Positions 34,761 through 46,265 of a stretch of 64,000 nucleotides of DNA are shown in pieces. The DNA is from Gnetum montanum (taxonomy: Eukaryota > Streptophyta > Gnetopsida > Gnetales > Gnetaceae). Made by a program: the position numbers and the translations under genes. The stretch spans positions 292,626 to 356,625 of the forward strand of contig MNCI01020094.1 of assembly GCA_015680685.1 (NCBI GenBank), given 5' to 3'. Every line of letters starts with the position of its first letter. The stretch's first letter is position 1. Under the pieces are notes generated by a model. It saw nothing but the letters and a program-made list of their open reading frames with translations, ran no database searches and was not told where the DNA came from.

Positions 34761-35753
34761 TATAGGTGTGAATCAACAATTAACATCAATGACCTTTTCA
34801 ACTAGTAGCAAGCAAGCCTACATGATCTCTCTCTTTGTTTGGCACAATGAATGAACTGCAAGCTTTATAAAATCTATGATGCACGTGGCACAAATCTCTC
34901 AGTGATGTACTAATAGTAGTCAATGATGGACTATAGTTTATTGGTTATCTCATGTAGTCCTATATAATATTTTCTTTGTCTTGTTGTCTTGTTCTCTTGG
35001 AGTTGTGCTTGTAGGATGAAGCCTGGAAGTCATTGTGAAGGTGCAACTCATCATAGCAACAAGTTACCATGTGATCTTGATGTGTTAGATTTGGTTAGCT
35101 TGTCCTACCATGCCAAGAGTTCTTATTTCATATTACTTCCATTGCCCCTCTTGAGTCACAACCTCATAACCTAATTACAACCTTCCTTACCCTAACAAGA
35201 ATGATGACATATGTTTGACACTCATGTACTATGGCCATATGATATCTCCTTCTTGATGCTCCACCATAAAGTTTTTGAATGTAACACATCTCATTCAATG
35301 AGAAAACCAAATTTTTTTTGGCATTGATAATGAAACCTAATGAAGGTCAAGAAGCCAATGGAGCCCAAAAGATAGATTAATGGCTCCAAATAAGCAAAGA
35401 TAGAAGCCTAATGACCAAAGAAGCCTTGGAGGGGAGTGTTCGCTCCTCAAAAATATTATTGAGTAACCAATACTTTGAATCATGAACATTGATTCACCAA
35501 CATGTCACTGTCATATCATGACCATGATGTCAACATGTGGAATTTTTTGTCAACCCCTATGATTGTTTCCTTGTAAACAAATATAATCTTTATCTTATAT
35601 CATCCTAGCATAACCTTATATTACCATCAAAAGCACTCATTGGCATGGTTTGATAGCTACAGAATCAACTGTGAAGAGGAAACATTGGTGATTAACCTGT
35701 GATGATGTTTTGCATTATTTGTCAATGTCTCTTGGGTTAGTCCTCAAAACATC
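34761..35753 (+). other. T2 3' noncoding region
   Basis: No gene seen. The last 60 bases match the end of the T1 3' noncoding region. Confidence 0.5.
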
Positions 35754-35770
35754 AACAAAGAGGAGCCAAT
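35754..35770 (+). promoter_or_regulatory. Polypurine tract of T2
   Basis: AACAAAGAGGAGCCAA directly before TGAAACACCAC; T1 has the same arrangement. Confidence 0.7.
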
Positions 35771-36965
35771 GAAACACCACAAAGAAAATTCATATTGTAA
35801 CTCACAACCAAAACCATTGTAATTTGGTGTAAAATAATGGTAGATACAATTGCCTTATTTTCCTATCACTTGGCATTATAACCTTCACCATTGAACTTGA
35901 GGTAGGATCTTATTGTAAAATCTAAAGTTTGCAATTTGGAGGTTTCAACCTCACATACTTTAACTCATTAAGGATAAAAAAGACTTAGTAAGTTGTGATT
36001 GCCTCACTTTCCAAATGAAAATAGTTGTATTAGGCATGTACCTAGGCTTGGGAAGCCTGAAAATGCCTTGGCAATCATCAAATTTGGGGTTTTCATGATT
36101 TTTATACTAGGCATAGCAATTTATACATTGGGACCATGTGCAACTAGCATATAAATTGTTGGACTTTAATTTTCATGATGATGCCAACATATTTTTATGG
36201 AACCTAATGTACTTTTGTGGAAGCCAACATACTTATGGTGAATCTAGCATATTAGTTATGAAGCCAATGTATTTATGATGGCTTTCATTTATCAAACTTA
36301 TCAAAATTGATAAATATTTTGGGTTTGAATGGCTTGCAACATCAGAAATTTGTAGCAATCTAACAACAATCAATGGAAAAAAATTGCAACAACAAATCAA
36401 ATTTCAATGACCTATATAAATCGAGCTTGATCACTTCACAAGTGCTTTTGGAAAAATTTGCATTTGGCTAAGCAAAGACACTTTTAGAGTAGTGCAGATC
36501 TATCAAAAGTCTAGCAACGACTTTAGCATCATAACACTAATCTAGTACCATAGTGGGAGCAAAGAGCTTTGGGAGCATAACTTGGAACCTGTAGGGAACA
36601 TAGCTGATTGTAGGACACACTCTACTAGCTCCACCAGGATCCAAGCACCATCCATTTAGCTTTTTGATCCATTCAAAGCACATAAACTTGTACTTGTTTA
36701 AACTTTGTTCTTACAACACTTCATTATTTTAATAAAATATTGTAGTTCATTTGTGCATTTCAAGTTTATTTTTGTGTTTTCTTTGGCATTAGATCTATAT
36801 TTTTATTAAATTTATTTACCTCATTTATGAATTTTAAGTTCCTAGGTGATCAACAAGACTATCCAAGGCATTTCGAATCCCTTTCTTAAGGCCCACGGGA
36901 TCCAAGGTTAAACTATTTTACTAGAAATATTTGATTTTCTAGCACCAAATTTTTCCTATGTTACA
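35771..36965 (+). repeat. T2 3' LTR
   Basis: Starts TGAAACACCAC as in T1 and ends about GTTACA where the LINE begins. The end is inferred, since no second LTR is present. It has TATATAAA at 36413-36420 and five CCAACATATTT / CTAGCATATTA units at 36178-36275. Confidence 0.65.
36178..36275 (+). repeat. CTAGCATATTT motif units in T2 LTR
   Basis: GCCAACATATTTTTATGG, CTAATGTACTTTTGTGG, GCCAACATACTTATGG, CTAGCATATTAGTTATG and GCCAATGTATTTATG in tandem, about 20-25 bases apart, lying in U3 upstream of the TATA box. Confidence 0.75.
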
Positions 36966-36989
36966 CTATAAGCTTCATTTTAAATAATC

Positions 36990-38278
36990 CATCTGTCATG
37001 CATACACAAACAAGAAATTATAGTGCTACCAAACCTTCTCAAAGTGGTACACAATATAGATGCATTAGTAGCCCAAACTCCTTCATTAAAAGGAAGCCAC
37101 CATGGGCTAATTTGGTTAAGAATATCTTCTAAAACTATAATATTATTGTAATTCCAATATTTACTAAGCTTGCACCATGTCTTTCAAATCCATTTACAAA
37201 TTGAAGAAATGGCAAGAAAAAAGAAAGATTGTGAAAAACGTTATTAGAAGACCAACTATTATCGTTCTTAGGTTTTCCTTGCATAAGTTTGTTCCTTATA
37301 TTGAGAATCCAAATATTATCTTCATTAATACACTTTGTAATTCATTTTTCTACAAGAGAAATACCTGGGATATTACAATTAATGAGGTCAAGTCCTTCAT
37401 CTTTCTTATTACTAATGCAAATATTCCAACAACTCTAGAAAAACCTTTTCTGTATTGCTTAGTAGACCAAAGAAATTTATGGATAATACAATTAAATTTC
37501 TCATAATTTTTACAAGGAGCCCAATAATTGGATTAATAAATATGAGTTGATTAAAGCACTTTCGTAAGAACTAAAACTTTGCCAACAAGGATGAACTTTT
37601 TTTCTTTCCATTTATCAAGTTTCTTTTCAATTTTATCAACCATATAATTCCATAAAATAGTAAGATTAGGCTCAAAAGAAAAAGGTATTCCTAAAGGTTT
37701 TAAGAAAGAATCTTTTTTCAAGATTTTCCAATGCTTTAGACTAACCCAATCATCTAGATTACCATGAAAATAAACAACAGATTTTTATCAATTGATTTAA
37801 GAGCTAGATAACATGTAGTAATCCTCTACTCTAGCTAAAAAAGTATTTATATGTTATAGAGAATTTTTGATCATAAAAAAAATCATCTACAAAGTGCATG
37901 TTAAGTAATTGCATACATTGATCATCAATTGCAATTCCATTAATGAAATTCCTTTATAGATCATAATGCAAAGTATGTGAAAGAAAATATGCAAGAATAA
38001 TAAAAAGATAAGGAGCTATAGGACAACCTTGATGAAATGGCCATTGGATAGAAAAGAATGAACTTAATCCAAAATTAATAGCAACTTAAGCATTACAATC
38101 AATTTATAGAGACAAGAAATAATGAAATTCCATTCAATCCCATCATAAGCTTTGATGTAATCTAACTTAATAGAAGTAATGCCTTGGTTAGTATTAGAAT
38201 CCCAATGCCTTTCCTTCTAAGCTATAATAACATTTTTTAAGATATGTTTTCCCTTAAAAAAACTAGTCTCCTTAGGTT
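36990..38278 (-). pseudogene. LINE RT, second half
   Basis: On the minus strand: SFFKGKHILKNVIIA, IKLDYIKAYDGIEWNFI, QGCPIAPYLFIIILAYF, MHFVDDFF (the [FY]-x-DD catalytic site) and, later, GLDLINCNIPGISLVEKWI. Typical plant L1 order, broken by stops and frame changes. Confidence 0.78.
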
Positions 38279-39540
38279 TGATGATATTCAATATGTTTGG
38301 AAGTCTAGATAAACTTGGTGGTCTTGCTCATAATATATCTTTTCAAGAAAAAGAAGATCGGTACAATTTCAAAGAAAAATATTTTCTCTCTGATGTTGCT
38401 ATTTATTCTCATCTCATTTGAATGAGAAGCATTATACTTGGTGTAATTATCAACAAGAAAATGATAAAATTTATTTTTGACTTGATAGATTTTACATCCT
38501 CGATGTTTTCTTTTGGAAGCCTATAAGAAAAGTAGAAGTGCATATAGATGCTACTTTGTCAAATAATTTTCCTATTAGTATTTTTAATCCCTAGTATTAA
38601 GTCTTTATTCTTTTGAAAGCATGAGCTTTTTTATATGAATGCTAATATGTTCATAGGACCTAGTGGAAAAATTCTTTATAGAATGTAAAAAAAAAACCTA
38701 CTTGTAATATTGGTTAGATTGACTAGTGACAATAAACTACTTGTAGAGTCAAAAATTATGTTAGATGGTTTAGAAAGTAATTTTCTAAGCATAAGCATCA
38801 AGTTGAAGAAGATCTTGCAAAATCTATAAACCAAAAGCAAATTATTTTAGACTAGAATCGCTTTGATTTTAAAACTTTAAAATCCTTAGCTCCGTTATTA
38901 TGCTAAACAATGTTGGGATCCTTTTGAAGGTAAATGTGCTCTCACTAAAAGTCACATGGGTTGGCTAAAATTTGAAGATAAACCTTGTAAATAACTTTTT
39001 AAATTTCTAAAAGGAAGAGGTCAACTATTTAAATTGAAATCACTTTATATAGATGATTCCATCATTAAAGATCTTGAGACTATTAATAGTTTTTTACCAA
39101 ATTATTTTCCTTCTATTTTTTCTTCTAAATATGTTAGCAAAGAATCCTTCTAGGCCTCTAGTATGCATATTCTTCATCTTATAACAAAAGCACATCAAAG
39201 TATTCTTGAAGCAGAAATAACAATGAAAAAAATAAAAGTAATATCCTTTAGTTTAGCAAATGGTAAAGCTCCAAGTTTTGATGCTTTTCCTATTGAATTT
39301 TTTAAGAAGCATTGGGACATTATTGAAGATTATCACTTTTATGTATTTCAAGAAGCCATTAAAAATTTTTCTCTTATTAAAAATATTAATAAAGGTGTGA
39401 TAAATCTTCATCCTAAGAATAGAGATCTTCAAAATATTGGTAATTGGAGGCCTATTACTCTTCTTAACAATACTTATAAAATTTTAGCTGAATGAATGGC
39501 TTGTCAAATTCAGAAGGTTGTTATAATTCCTAGAACTTGA
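38279..39540 (+). pseudogene. Inverted LINE segment: endonuclease end and RT start
   Basis: On the plus strand: FNMFGSLDKLGGL (after the GDFN position of the endonuclease), HYTWCNYQQENDKIYF followed by LDRF (the TWxN...LDR signature), then a linker, and from 39163 RT motifs ANGKAPSFDAFPIEFFKKHW, GNWRPITLLNNTYKILAE and a short tail. It stops exactly where the minus-strand RT half begins. Confidence 0.75.
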
Positions 39541-39990
39541 GGGTGAGATAGAAGATATTTTCAAATCTCTAATTGATCTTTCCAATTATTAGGAGTATAA
39601 ATATTATAGAATTCAAAGTCACCTACTTCAAAATGATAAATAATCCAAATAGCTTTTCCAAGATTATCAAAAATAGAGTTCAAAACATTTCTAGTCTAAT
39701 TTTTATTAGCAAGAATAACAACCCCTCCTTTATTAACTTCATGAGTAGCAATAAAAACAATGCAATTTTTTAAAATGAATTTAATAAAAAAAATAATATT
39801 GAGTTAAAATATTAATTTCTTCTAAGAAAAGAAAATCTAAAGATAAATGTCACATTAAAAGATACTTCCCAACAATATTTTCCAGAAGCCTATTAAAGAG
39901 GCTCTAAACATTCTATGATAAAACTGATGAGATGTGGGGGAGGAGGGCCTTATCCTTGATTCTTTAAGCAGAATTTGTCTCACAATTCAT
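39541..39990 (-). pseudogene. LINE endonuclease, N-terminal part
   Basis: Minus strand: LFLEEINILTQYYFFY, HEVNKGGVVILANKN (the GG-x-[LIV]-x-[LIV] strand), FEFYNIYTPNNWKDQLEI and KYLLSHP, where the match ends at the inversion breakpoint. Confidence 0.7.
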
Positions 39991-40264
39991 GTCACTATTA
40001 AGTGAAAAAGCATTATCTAATAAAAAAGAAATTTAGAACAGTAGTAGAAGTAGAAAGAGAATGACATACCTTGGGATTTTTAAATTAAAAGTAGTAGTTA
40101 CATGCCTTTTCTTTTTATGTTACACTAAGTGAAATTCATTTGCATTAATGTTTTTACTACTAGTCCTTTCTAAATTTTTTTTTATAAATAAGAATTCTCT
40201 TTAGATATAAAGAGTTTGCTGACAATTTTAGAATTAAAAGGATTAGTAAAAATTTGAGAACTTA

Positions 40265-40960
40265 TTGAAGAAGATTTCATTTGTGCCTACTAAAAACTAC
40301 CATTATTTGTCTTTTTTGAAAATTATTGTTTCTTTTTCTTATGAAGCACTTTTTTATGGAGAATAGAATAGATTCTAATAACATGGCCTTCATGATGATA
40401 ATAGATGCAACATCCTTATAAATTATAATATGTTTTTTTAGGAAAAACATTAATTATTGACCTTGAGCTTTAATTCTATCTTCTTCTATCATAAATTAAT
40501 TTCTACAAAATAACATGCATGCTAAACACTATTTAATAATGTTTTTGAATTTGTCTTTAAGATTATGCCAATGCTACCAAAAATTTTACTTTTAACACTT
40601 TTAAAAATAAGAAGAAGATTTTCTTATGCAATTCAGTAAGGAATTTTAGAGTAATTAAAAGAATATGGATTAAAATCCACTTTCCATTCCTAAATAATAA
40701 AAGTATTTTTTTTTATCCATTATTTTGAGTAGAATGAGTCAAATGTATTTTATTTACATGATCCATTTGAAATGAATTAATCAAAAATATATGGTTCAAG
40801 TAGTTACCTCATTATTTTCTTACATAAGAAGTTTTTTTTATGAGCTAAGTGTTTGAAGTATTTTACCAATGGATTTTATTTCTTTGGAATTATCATTTCT
40901 CCATAAGGGGTTCTAATTTTCATTCAAATTCTTCTATCAAAGTTTAAACTTTTTCTTCCT
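40265..40960 (-). pseudogene. LINE ORF1 remnant with zinc knuckle
   Basis: At about 40440-40300 (minus): CCIYYHHEGHVIRIY, a CX2CX4HX4C knuckle in which two Cys have become Tyr, followed by a Lys-rich tail. Upstream, weak similarity to the nucleic-acid-binding ORF1 domain of plant L1 elements. Heavily decayed. Confidence 0.5.
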
Positions 40961-41423
40961 TAATGAAAAAATTTTGGTTGATTCTCATAGTGTAGATTTA
41001 CTCACTTGTGAATAGAAATTTATGATACCTTCTATTAGTGATGTTGATACAAATGAGATATTTGATGTTCTCCAAGCTAACATGTAGGGTTGATACTACA
41101 ATTCAAAATAGTACCTATGGGATGCAAAACATGTAAGTTAACTAGATAATCTACAACTATTGCTTGTTTGATTTTGTCCTTATTAATGATGTACATGTAT
41201 CATTGGTTGCTAATCTTACATTATGATATGTATTCATTCAAATTTTATGTTACTTGCCTCATAATGAAAGTTTCACTTCATAGATAACTGATGTGATGTA
41301 AAAACATAACATTCAAATCATTCATGCTAAATATATATATATTTTTATACTTCTTGAGTTAGGTAATGCTTCAATGATGCAAAGTACCCTAGATCTAAAG
41401 TCATTTATACATAATAATGAAAG
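40961..41423. other. No assignable feature
   Basis: AT-rich sequence between the LINE and the F LTR. I see no gene, repeat unit or splice-site pattern here. Confidence 0.4.
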
Positions 41424-42292
41424 GTGAGAGTTCCCTACATCCAACTATATGAAGTACAAGAATTGTGTAGGATATGATAATAATTCATAAATGGAATAAT
41501 ATGACTTCTAGATAGTTGATACATGATCATTGATCATTTTCTTCCCACTTATATTAATTGTAATCAATTTGTATGATTTGATTCAAAGTGAGGTATGTGA
41601 GATGATATTGTTCAACAATGTATAAAGTAGGGTAAAACATAGTAATGATATATTAAATCTAATTAACAATGGAAAATAAATCTTAAGCTAGCTTAATTGT
41701 AATGATTCATTCCCAAGTTGCTATACACATCCTATGATTATATAATTATCACTAAAATTACCAAGTAACATGTTATTGAACATACCAAGTGATATCACTA
41801 CTGGGTTACTAGACAATTATATGTTATTATCAAAATTGGTCATACTTTGCTAAATTACTAACATGTGATGGAAATATAAACATTATTCTAAGTACAATGA
41901 AAAGTAAATGATATAGGAATGTAAATTACAATTGGAAAGTAAAGTACATTGAAGAGTACATCTAAGTGAAATGTTGCAATGATATAAAATAATCTTAATC
42001 TTAATTTAGACCATGAAATACATGCAGGTATACTTTAATTCAATAAATATTCTAGGAAACTGCTTCGAATCACATTGTAGATACTCATAGACTAATTTTA
42101 AATTTACAAAACAAAAATACAAGAGTTCTGCTACTAGAAACTAAAAACATGCTAAACATAGTGGTTGGTAGTGTTTATAGGCATGACCAAATTGAAATAC
42201 ATCACATCTATGATATTATATAAAGGCATTTGATATTATAGATATGATGTCATAGGTGTGATGCATTTGGCTTATTAACTATTCATGACATC
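41424..42292 (-). repeat. F, old Athila-type LTR (3' LTR by context)
   Basis: Weak but colinear match to the D LTR: GTTCCCTACATCCAAC for GGTACCCCTACACCCAAC, ACTGGGTTACTAGACAAT, and a palindrome-rich end (TCTATGATATTATA, GATATTATAGATATGATGTC). To its right AAAAACTTGTCCTTGAGTT matches the sequence beside the B 3' LTR, so F is a 3' LTR in minus orientation. Its internal part continues to about 42774, where C and B begin. Confidence 0.6.
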
Positions 42293-42774
42293 TCCATAAC
42301 TAACTAAAAACTTGTCCTTGAGTTAAACAGAAAAGAGATAGAATTTGTCACAAAATTATAAAAGTGACTTCAACTCATTGATTCACTCAAACTATCTTAA
42401 GTGCTACATTACAACATTTATTTGAGTGTTATTTACACAATGATAAAATACAAGACATACATCAAAAATTACAAAAATTGCAAGATCTTTAAAATCTCCA
42501 ATGATAGGTCTTCAAGTAGTTCCTAGTGATTATGGCTCATCCTACCTTGGTGGTTCATATGTGAAATTCCTTTAATTGACTTCTTTTACATCATGTTCTC
42601 TACCATGCCCATCTCTTAGCCTCTTCCCTCATGGTCATGAGCGATGTCTAGCTTTAACAGCATTCTTAGGTGCTATCTGTAATTTTTAAGGCTTACTAAT
42701 TAGCTTTTCGAAAAAATTTTATATTGAATTTAATCTTTTTTAATTCTTTAGACTTGTTGAAGATTTTAAATAAT
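42293..42774 (-). other. 3' noncoding remnant of F
   Basis: Only the first 60 bases resemble the B 3' region. No coding sequence seen. Confidence 0.4.
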
Positions 42775-42779
42775 ATGGC
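42775..42779. repeat. Left target-site duplication of C
   Basis: ATGGC here and at 59960-59964 flank element C. B sits immediately to the right, splitting this copy from the C 5' LTR. Confidence 0.65.
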
Positions 42780-42783
42780 TGAT

Positions 42784-43642
42784 TGATGAGTGATGAGGTA
42801 CCCCCTACACTCAACGATACGAATATGAGCGTAGCACACGCGATCTGGTCGAACTCCGTAGACTAAGTGCCTACACGCCGTATGAAACACTTAAGGTTAA
42901 TCATTTGTTGTCTTCCCAGACTTACTTGTATTTTTCATGGTTGTATGGTTAAGTAAGTGTGAGGTATGTGATTTTTATGTCTTTTCTGTTTTATCTCCTA
43001 TGCTAAGAGGTGAAGGGTGAAGAGACTAATTAACTAACTTTAACTAACTAACTAAGCCTTAATTAATCTAGCATCAGCATCCATTCCCACTTACCATTCA
43101 CATCCTAAACCAATGCAACCTTGGTTACCAAATGCTATTCGTTGCTGGGATCACCAAGCGTAACGCACGTGCTCAAAGTGATCGTACTAAATGCACTTAA
43201 CCATGGGAGAAGGGTTGAGAAAGATTTAATGACTAATAAAACATTTAAATGATGAATAATAAATAACAATAAGTAAAGTACTAATTAGCCTAATCTATGC
43301 ACTGCAAGGTTTATCCAAGAAGTTCGTCTTTATTTCTGTACACAAACTTGTGTTTAGGTACAATATTTTCTCGAATAAAAATCTATTCACTTTGGAGCTC
43401 CTACTGTAGACACATGGAAATTATTCTATCTCTGGAGAGGTAAAAATGCTAGAGTTTCACTATGGTCTAGGCCTAGAATGAATAACAAGAAAGAGTTGCC
43501 TCTTATTTATAGATTTGAAGATGCACTGCGATATCGTGTATGCGATATCGTCAGGGAAGACGTGATATCGCGTACGCAATATCGCAAGGGATGCGATATC
43601 ATGTATGTGATATCGTGGCCCATGCGATATCGTGTCCCATCA
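42784..43642 (-). repeat. B 3' LTR
   Basis: Closely alignable with 49039-49880. Plus-strand ends TGATGAG...CCCATCA. A TATA (minus) is at 43506-43511. The U3 end (43523-43640) holds a cluster of GCGATATCG, CGTACGC and GATATCGT words, about eight half-sites. Confidence 0.88.
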
Positions 43643-45560
43643 TACTCTCATGAATGAATAAAAACTTATCCTTGAGTTCCTTACAAAATATTGGGATGGT
43701 ATGGGATTATTGACTCAAATGGAACTAATGGTGAATGGGATGACAGATGAATGGATCATCATTACAAGACAAGACAAAACTGGTATTCATGACAACAAGA
43801 GTGAACACCTTATACATTTGACATCAGGCCTTATTTGGCAGCTGAGAGAGAAGAGAAAAAAGAAAAGAAGTCTTGCTATTGCCAATGCCAAGATTGCGCC
43901 TTTTGTTGTCCATCCATAAGTGCGCCATCGATCTTGCTCCTTGCATAGCTACTTCAACACTACTCCATTCCAAGTGTTCCCTCCAGATCCAATCCATTGT
44001 TATATGATTGTCATCTACACACACAACACAGTCTTATATTAGCAAGGGTAGATGAATCGTAATGCAATTGATACCTTGCTTCAGTGAAAGGTCCATTAGT
44101 TGAGTTGTGATATGGTTGATATGGGTCTGGAGATATAATAGTGATAACTATCGAAGGTGTAGGGGTTAGGAGAAAATTGAAAAAATTTGGGTCCAGACCC
44201 CTATGACTAAAAGCGAACCTCCGATAGCAATATAATGGAGAAAGAATAAAGAACAAGAAAGATGGAGAAAAAGAGACAACTATAATGTCGATGAAATGGA
44301 TGTCAAGATGGAAATAAAGAGAGTAGATTGCAAAAATGTTAAGGGAAAGAATTTAACTGATGCACCAAATAGGAATGTCAGTGGGTCCTCCCCAAAGCAG
44401 GCTCATGCCCTTAATGCCTTGACAAACCCACATTCAAAGAGTCTGTAGGCTCTAGGAATGTCATTTGGAACAAGATTTAAAGTCTTAACCACAAGAATTT
44501 ACCAAAAAGAAAATAATGCATCAACCAAAATATACACTAATGATACAACTAACAATGAGGTGAACAATGGAGAGAAGGATGGAGAGAGGATAATGGAATG
44601 GAATCCCAAGAACAAGGTGGTGTACAGCCCCTTGTGGATTTCATGATTAATGTGACTTAGTAGATCCCATTCCAAGTTTGGCCTCAAAAAAACCACATCC
44701 AGTGACTTCACATTAATGCATTAAGCCAATCCATCCCCTTGGAGTAATAAGAATGCCTTCACCCAAGAGCCACCACCATTCCGACAAAACAAGGAGGAGA
44801 GAATGGGAAGCGAGAAGGGCCTTAGTTAGAGGGAACATTTGTATTTTAGTTCCATAACCAGTGCTTGTAGCCCAAATGGTTATTTTGTCTAAGGGGTGTG
44901 CTTTTAATTCTCACTTTTTTTTATGTGTTTATGCATGAGAACCACACCATGCAAAGACTTTGTTATTTTTATTAGCTCAGCTTCCCGATAATTGGGTAAC
45001 GTCGAAACGGTAAGAAAACTTAAGAAGAAAACATCCAAGCACCCAAGAGAATGGCCAACACAAATGCGTCAAGTTCCCTTGAAGTCACACCCTTTTCAAT
45101 CCTTGAGTCCTTCCTTAGTTTCAGAAATTCCCAATCACTGATTCATTATAGTTCTTATTTAGAAAGGGACTGTACATTTCCAAGCTGAGAGAGACCATAG
45201 AAATTTGTGGATGAATGGATGAAGTGGACTCATTGCCTTTCATATCAAAAGAACCATACCTTAGTATCAACATCATAACTTAAAGGTAAAAACCAAACAT
45301 TAGCAATCACTATAAAAATAGTTCATACCATCATAAAGAACACTTATTAAATGACAAACTTACAAGGTGGATAACACACACACACACACACAAAATGAAA
45401 AAGTATAACAATGTTGTAGAACAAAAACAAGAAAAGTTAAAGAAATATGTAAAATAAAAATGTGTAAGAAAAAAATGTGTAAAACAAAAAAGTGTAAAAC
45501 AAAAACTAAAAAGAACTAAGGGCCCCAAATGATTAGCATAGGTGGCCATCTCCCCCATGA
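43643..45560 (-). other. 3' noncoding region of B
   Basis: No gene. It is the reverse-complement match of C 57090-59110: GATGGATTGG..., ATGAAATCCACAAGG and GTGGTTCTCAT words occur in both. It contains a (CA)n run. Confidence 0.7.
45374..45392. repeat. (CA)n microsatellite
   Basis: About nine CA units. Confidence 0.9.
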
Positions 45561-45814
45561 CTGAATGGAAAGGAAGAGATCTGAAATAATGAGTGCCTAT
45601 TTGAATTTCTTAAAAGTGTCCAACTTCTCCCAATTGATGTTCTGAGATTAAGGGGTGGAAGTCAACGATGCTCATATTCCAATGTATATATGCCTTCGTT
45701 ATGGGCATGAGTTGTTCCCCCAGTTTGTTCCATGCATGTTGGTCGGTTTCTCTTTTGATTAGCTATCAACCACGGGGTATCCACTTGTTGTGTGGTTGCT
45801 ACATACAGGAACCT

Positions 45815-46265
45815 TTATCTCAAAGTTTCTAGGGCACACCGATTACATGTAGAAGATGCTGAGCATTCCTCCATGTCATCACCCAATGAGTCACTGTATG
45901 TGATGCATGGAACTTTCTTTTTCTCAATATTTCCATAAATGTTTACCTTAGATATTTCCAAGGAAAGATCATGGATTCCTAGGCATGCATCTATTGTGCT
46001 TAGCCATGCTCTTCCCATTATAATTGGGAAGTCCCCTTTGTTGTTGTTGACTTCTATCACCAGGAAATTAGCTGGGTATGACCAAGCATACACAATGGTA
46101 ATGATGTCCTCCATCAATCCCAAGGGAATGGTGATGGACTGGTTAGCCAGCTCTAGTTGAATATTGCGCTTCTTGAGTGGAGGTAGGTTCTAGGCTTAAT
46201 ACATTTCTCATGATATTAAGTTGACTCTGGAACCTAAGTCAAGAAGAACCTTATGTGGTTTGTTC
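45815..46265 (-). pseudogene. Retropepsin of B
   Basis: On the minus strand DLGSRVNLIS (active site at about 46250-46220, Asp intact), then, after stops, NIQLELANQSITIPLGLMED, AWSYPANFLVIEV and FPIIMGRAWLSTIDACL (the flap-side motif). The frame is open for the last 102 codons. Confidence 0.8.

Larger units (their letters stand above)
20827..36965 (+). mobile_element. T2, an older Tat-type Ty3/gypsy element
   Basis: Same layout as T1 but with RT present: leader, gag, protease, antisense gene, RT, RNase H, second RNase H, integrase, polypurine tract and 3' LTR. No 5' LTR is seen; the left part starts directly at the D LTR edge, so D or a deletion has removed it. The right LTR end abuts the LINE, whose RT C-terminus is cut there, suggesting that T2 inserted into the LINE. 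Proteins align with T1 throughout, but stops are far denser, so this copy is older. Confidence 0.82.
36966..41000 (-). mobile_element. L, an L1-type LINE with an internal inversion
   Basis: Overall orientation is minus. ORF1 zinc-knuckle remnant (40440-40265), endonuclease N-terminus (39990-39541), then RT second half (38278-36990). The piece that belongs between them (endonuclease C-terminus and RT first half) lies at 38279-39540 on the plus strand. Both breakpoints fall inside domains and the missing parts match exactly, so an inversion is the simplest reading. The RT C-terminus is cut at the T2 LTR end. No poly(A) tail is visible. Confidence 0.75.
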
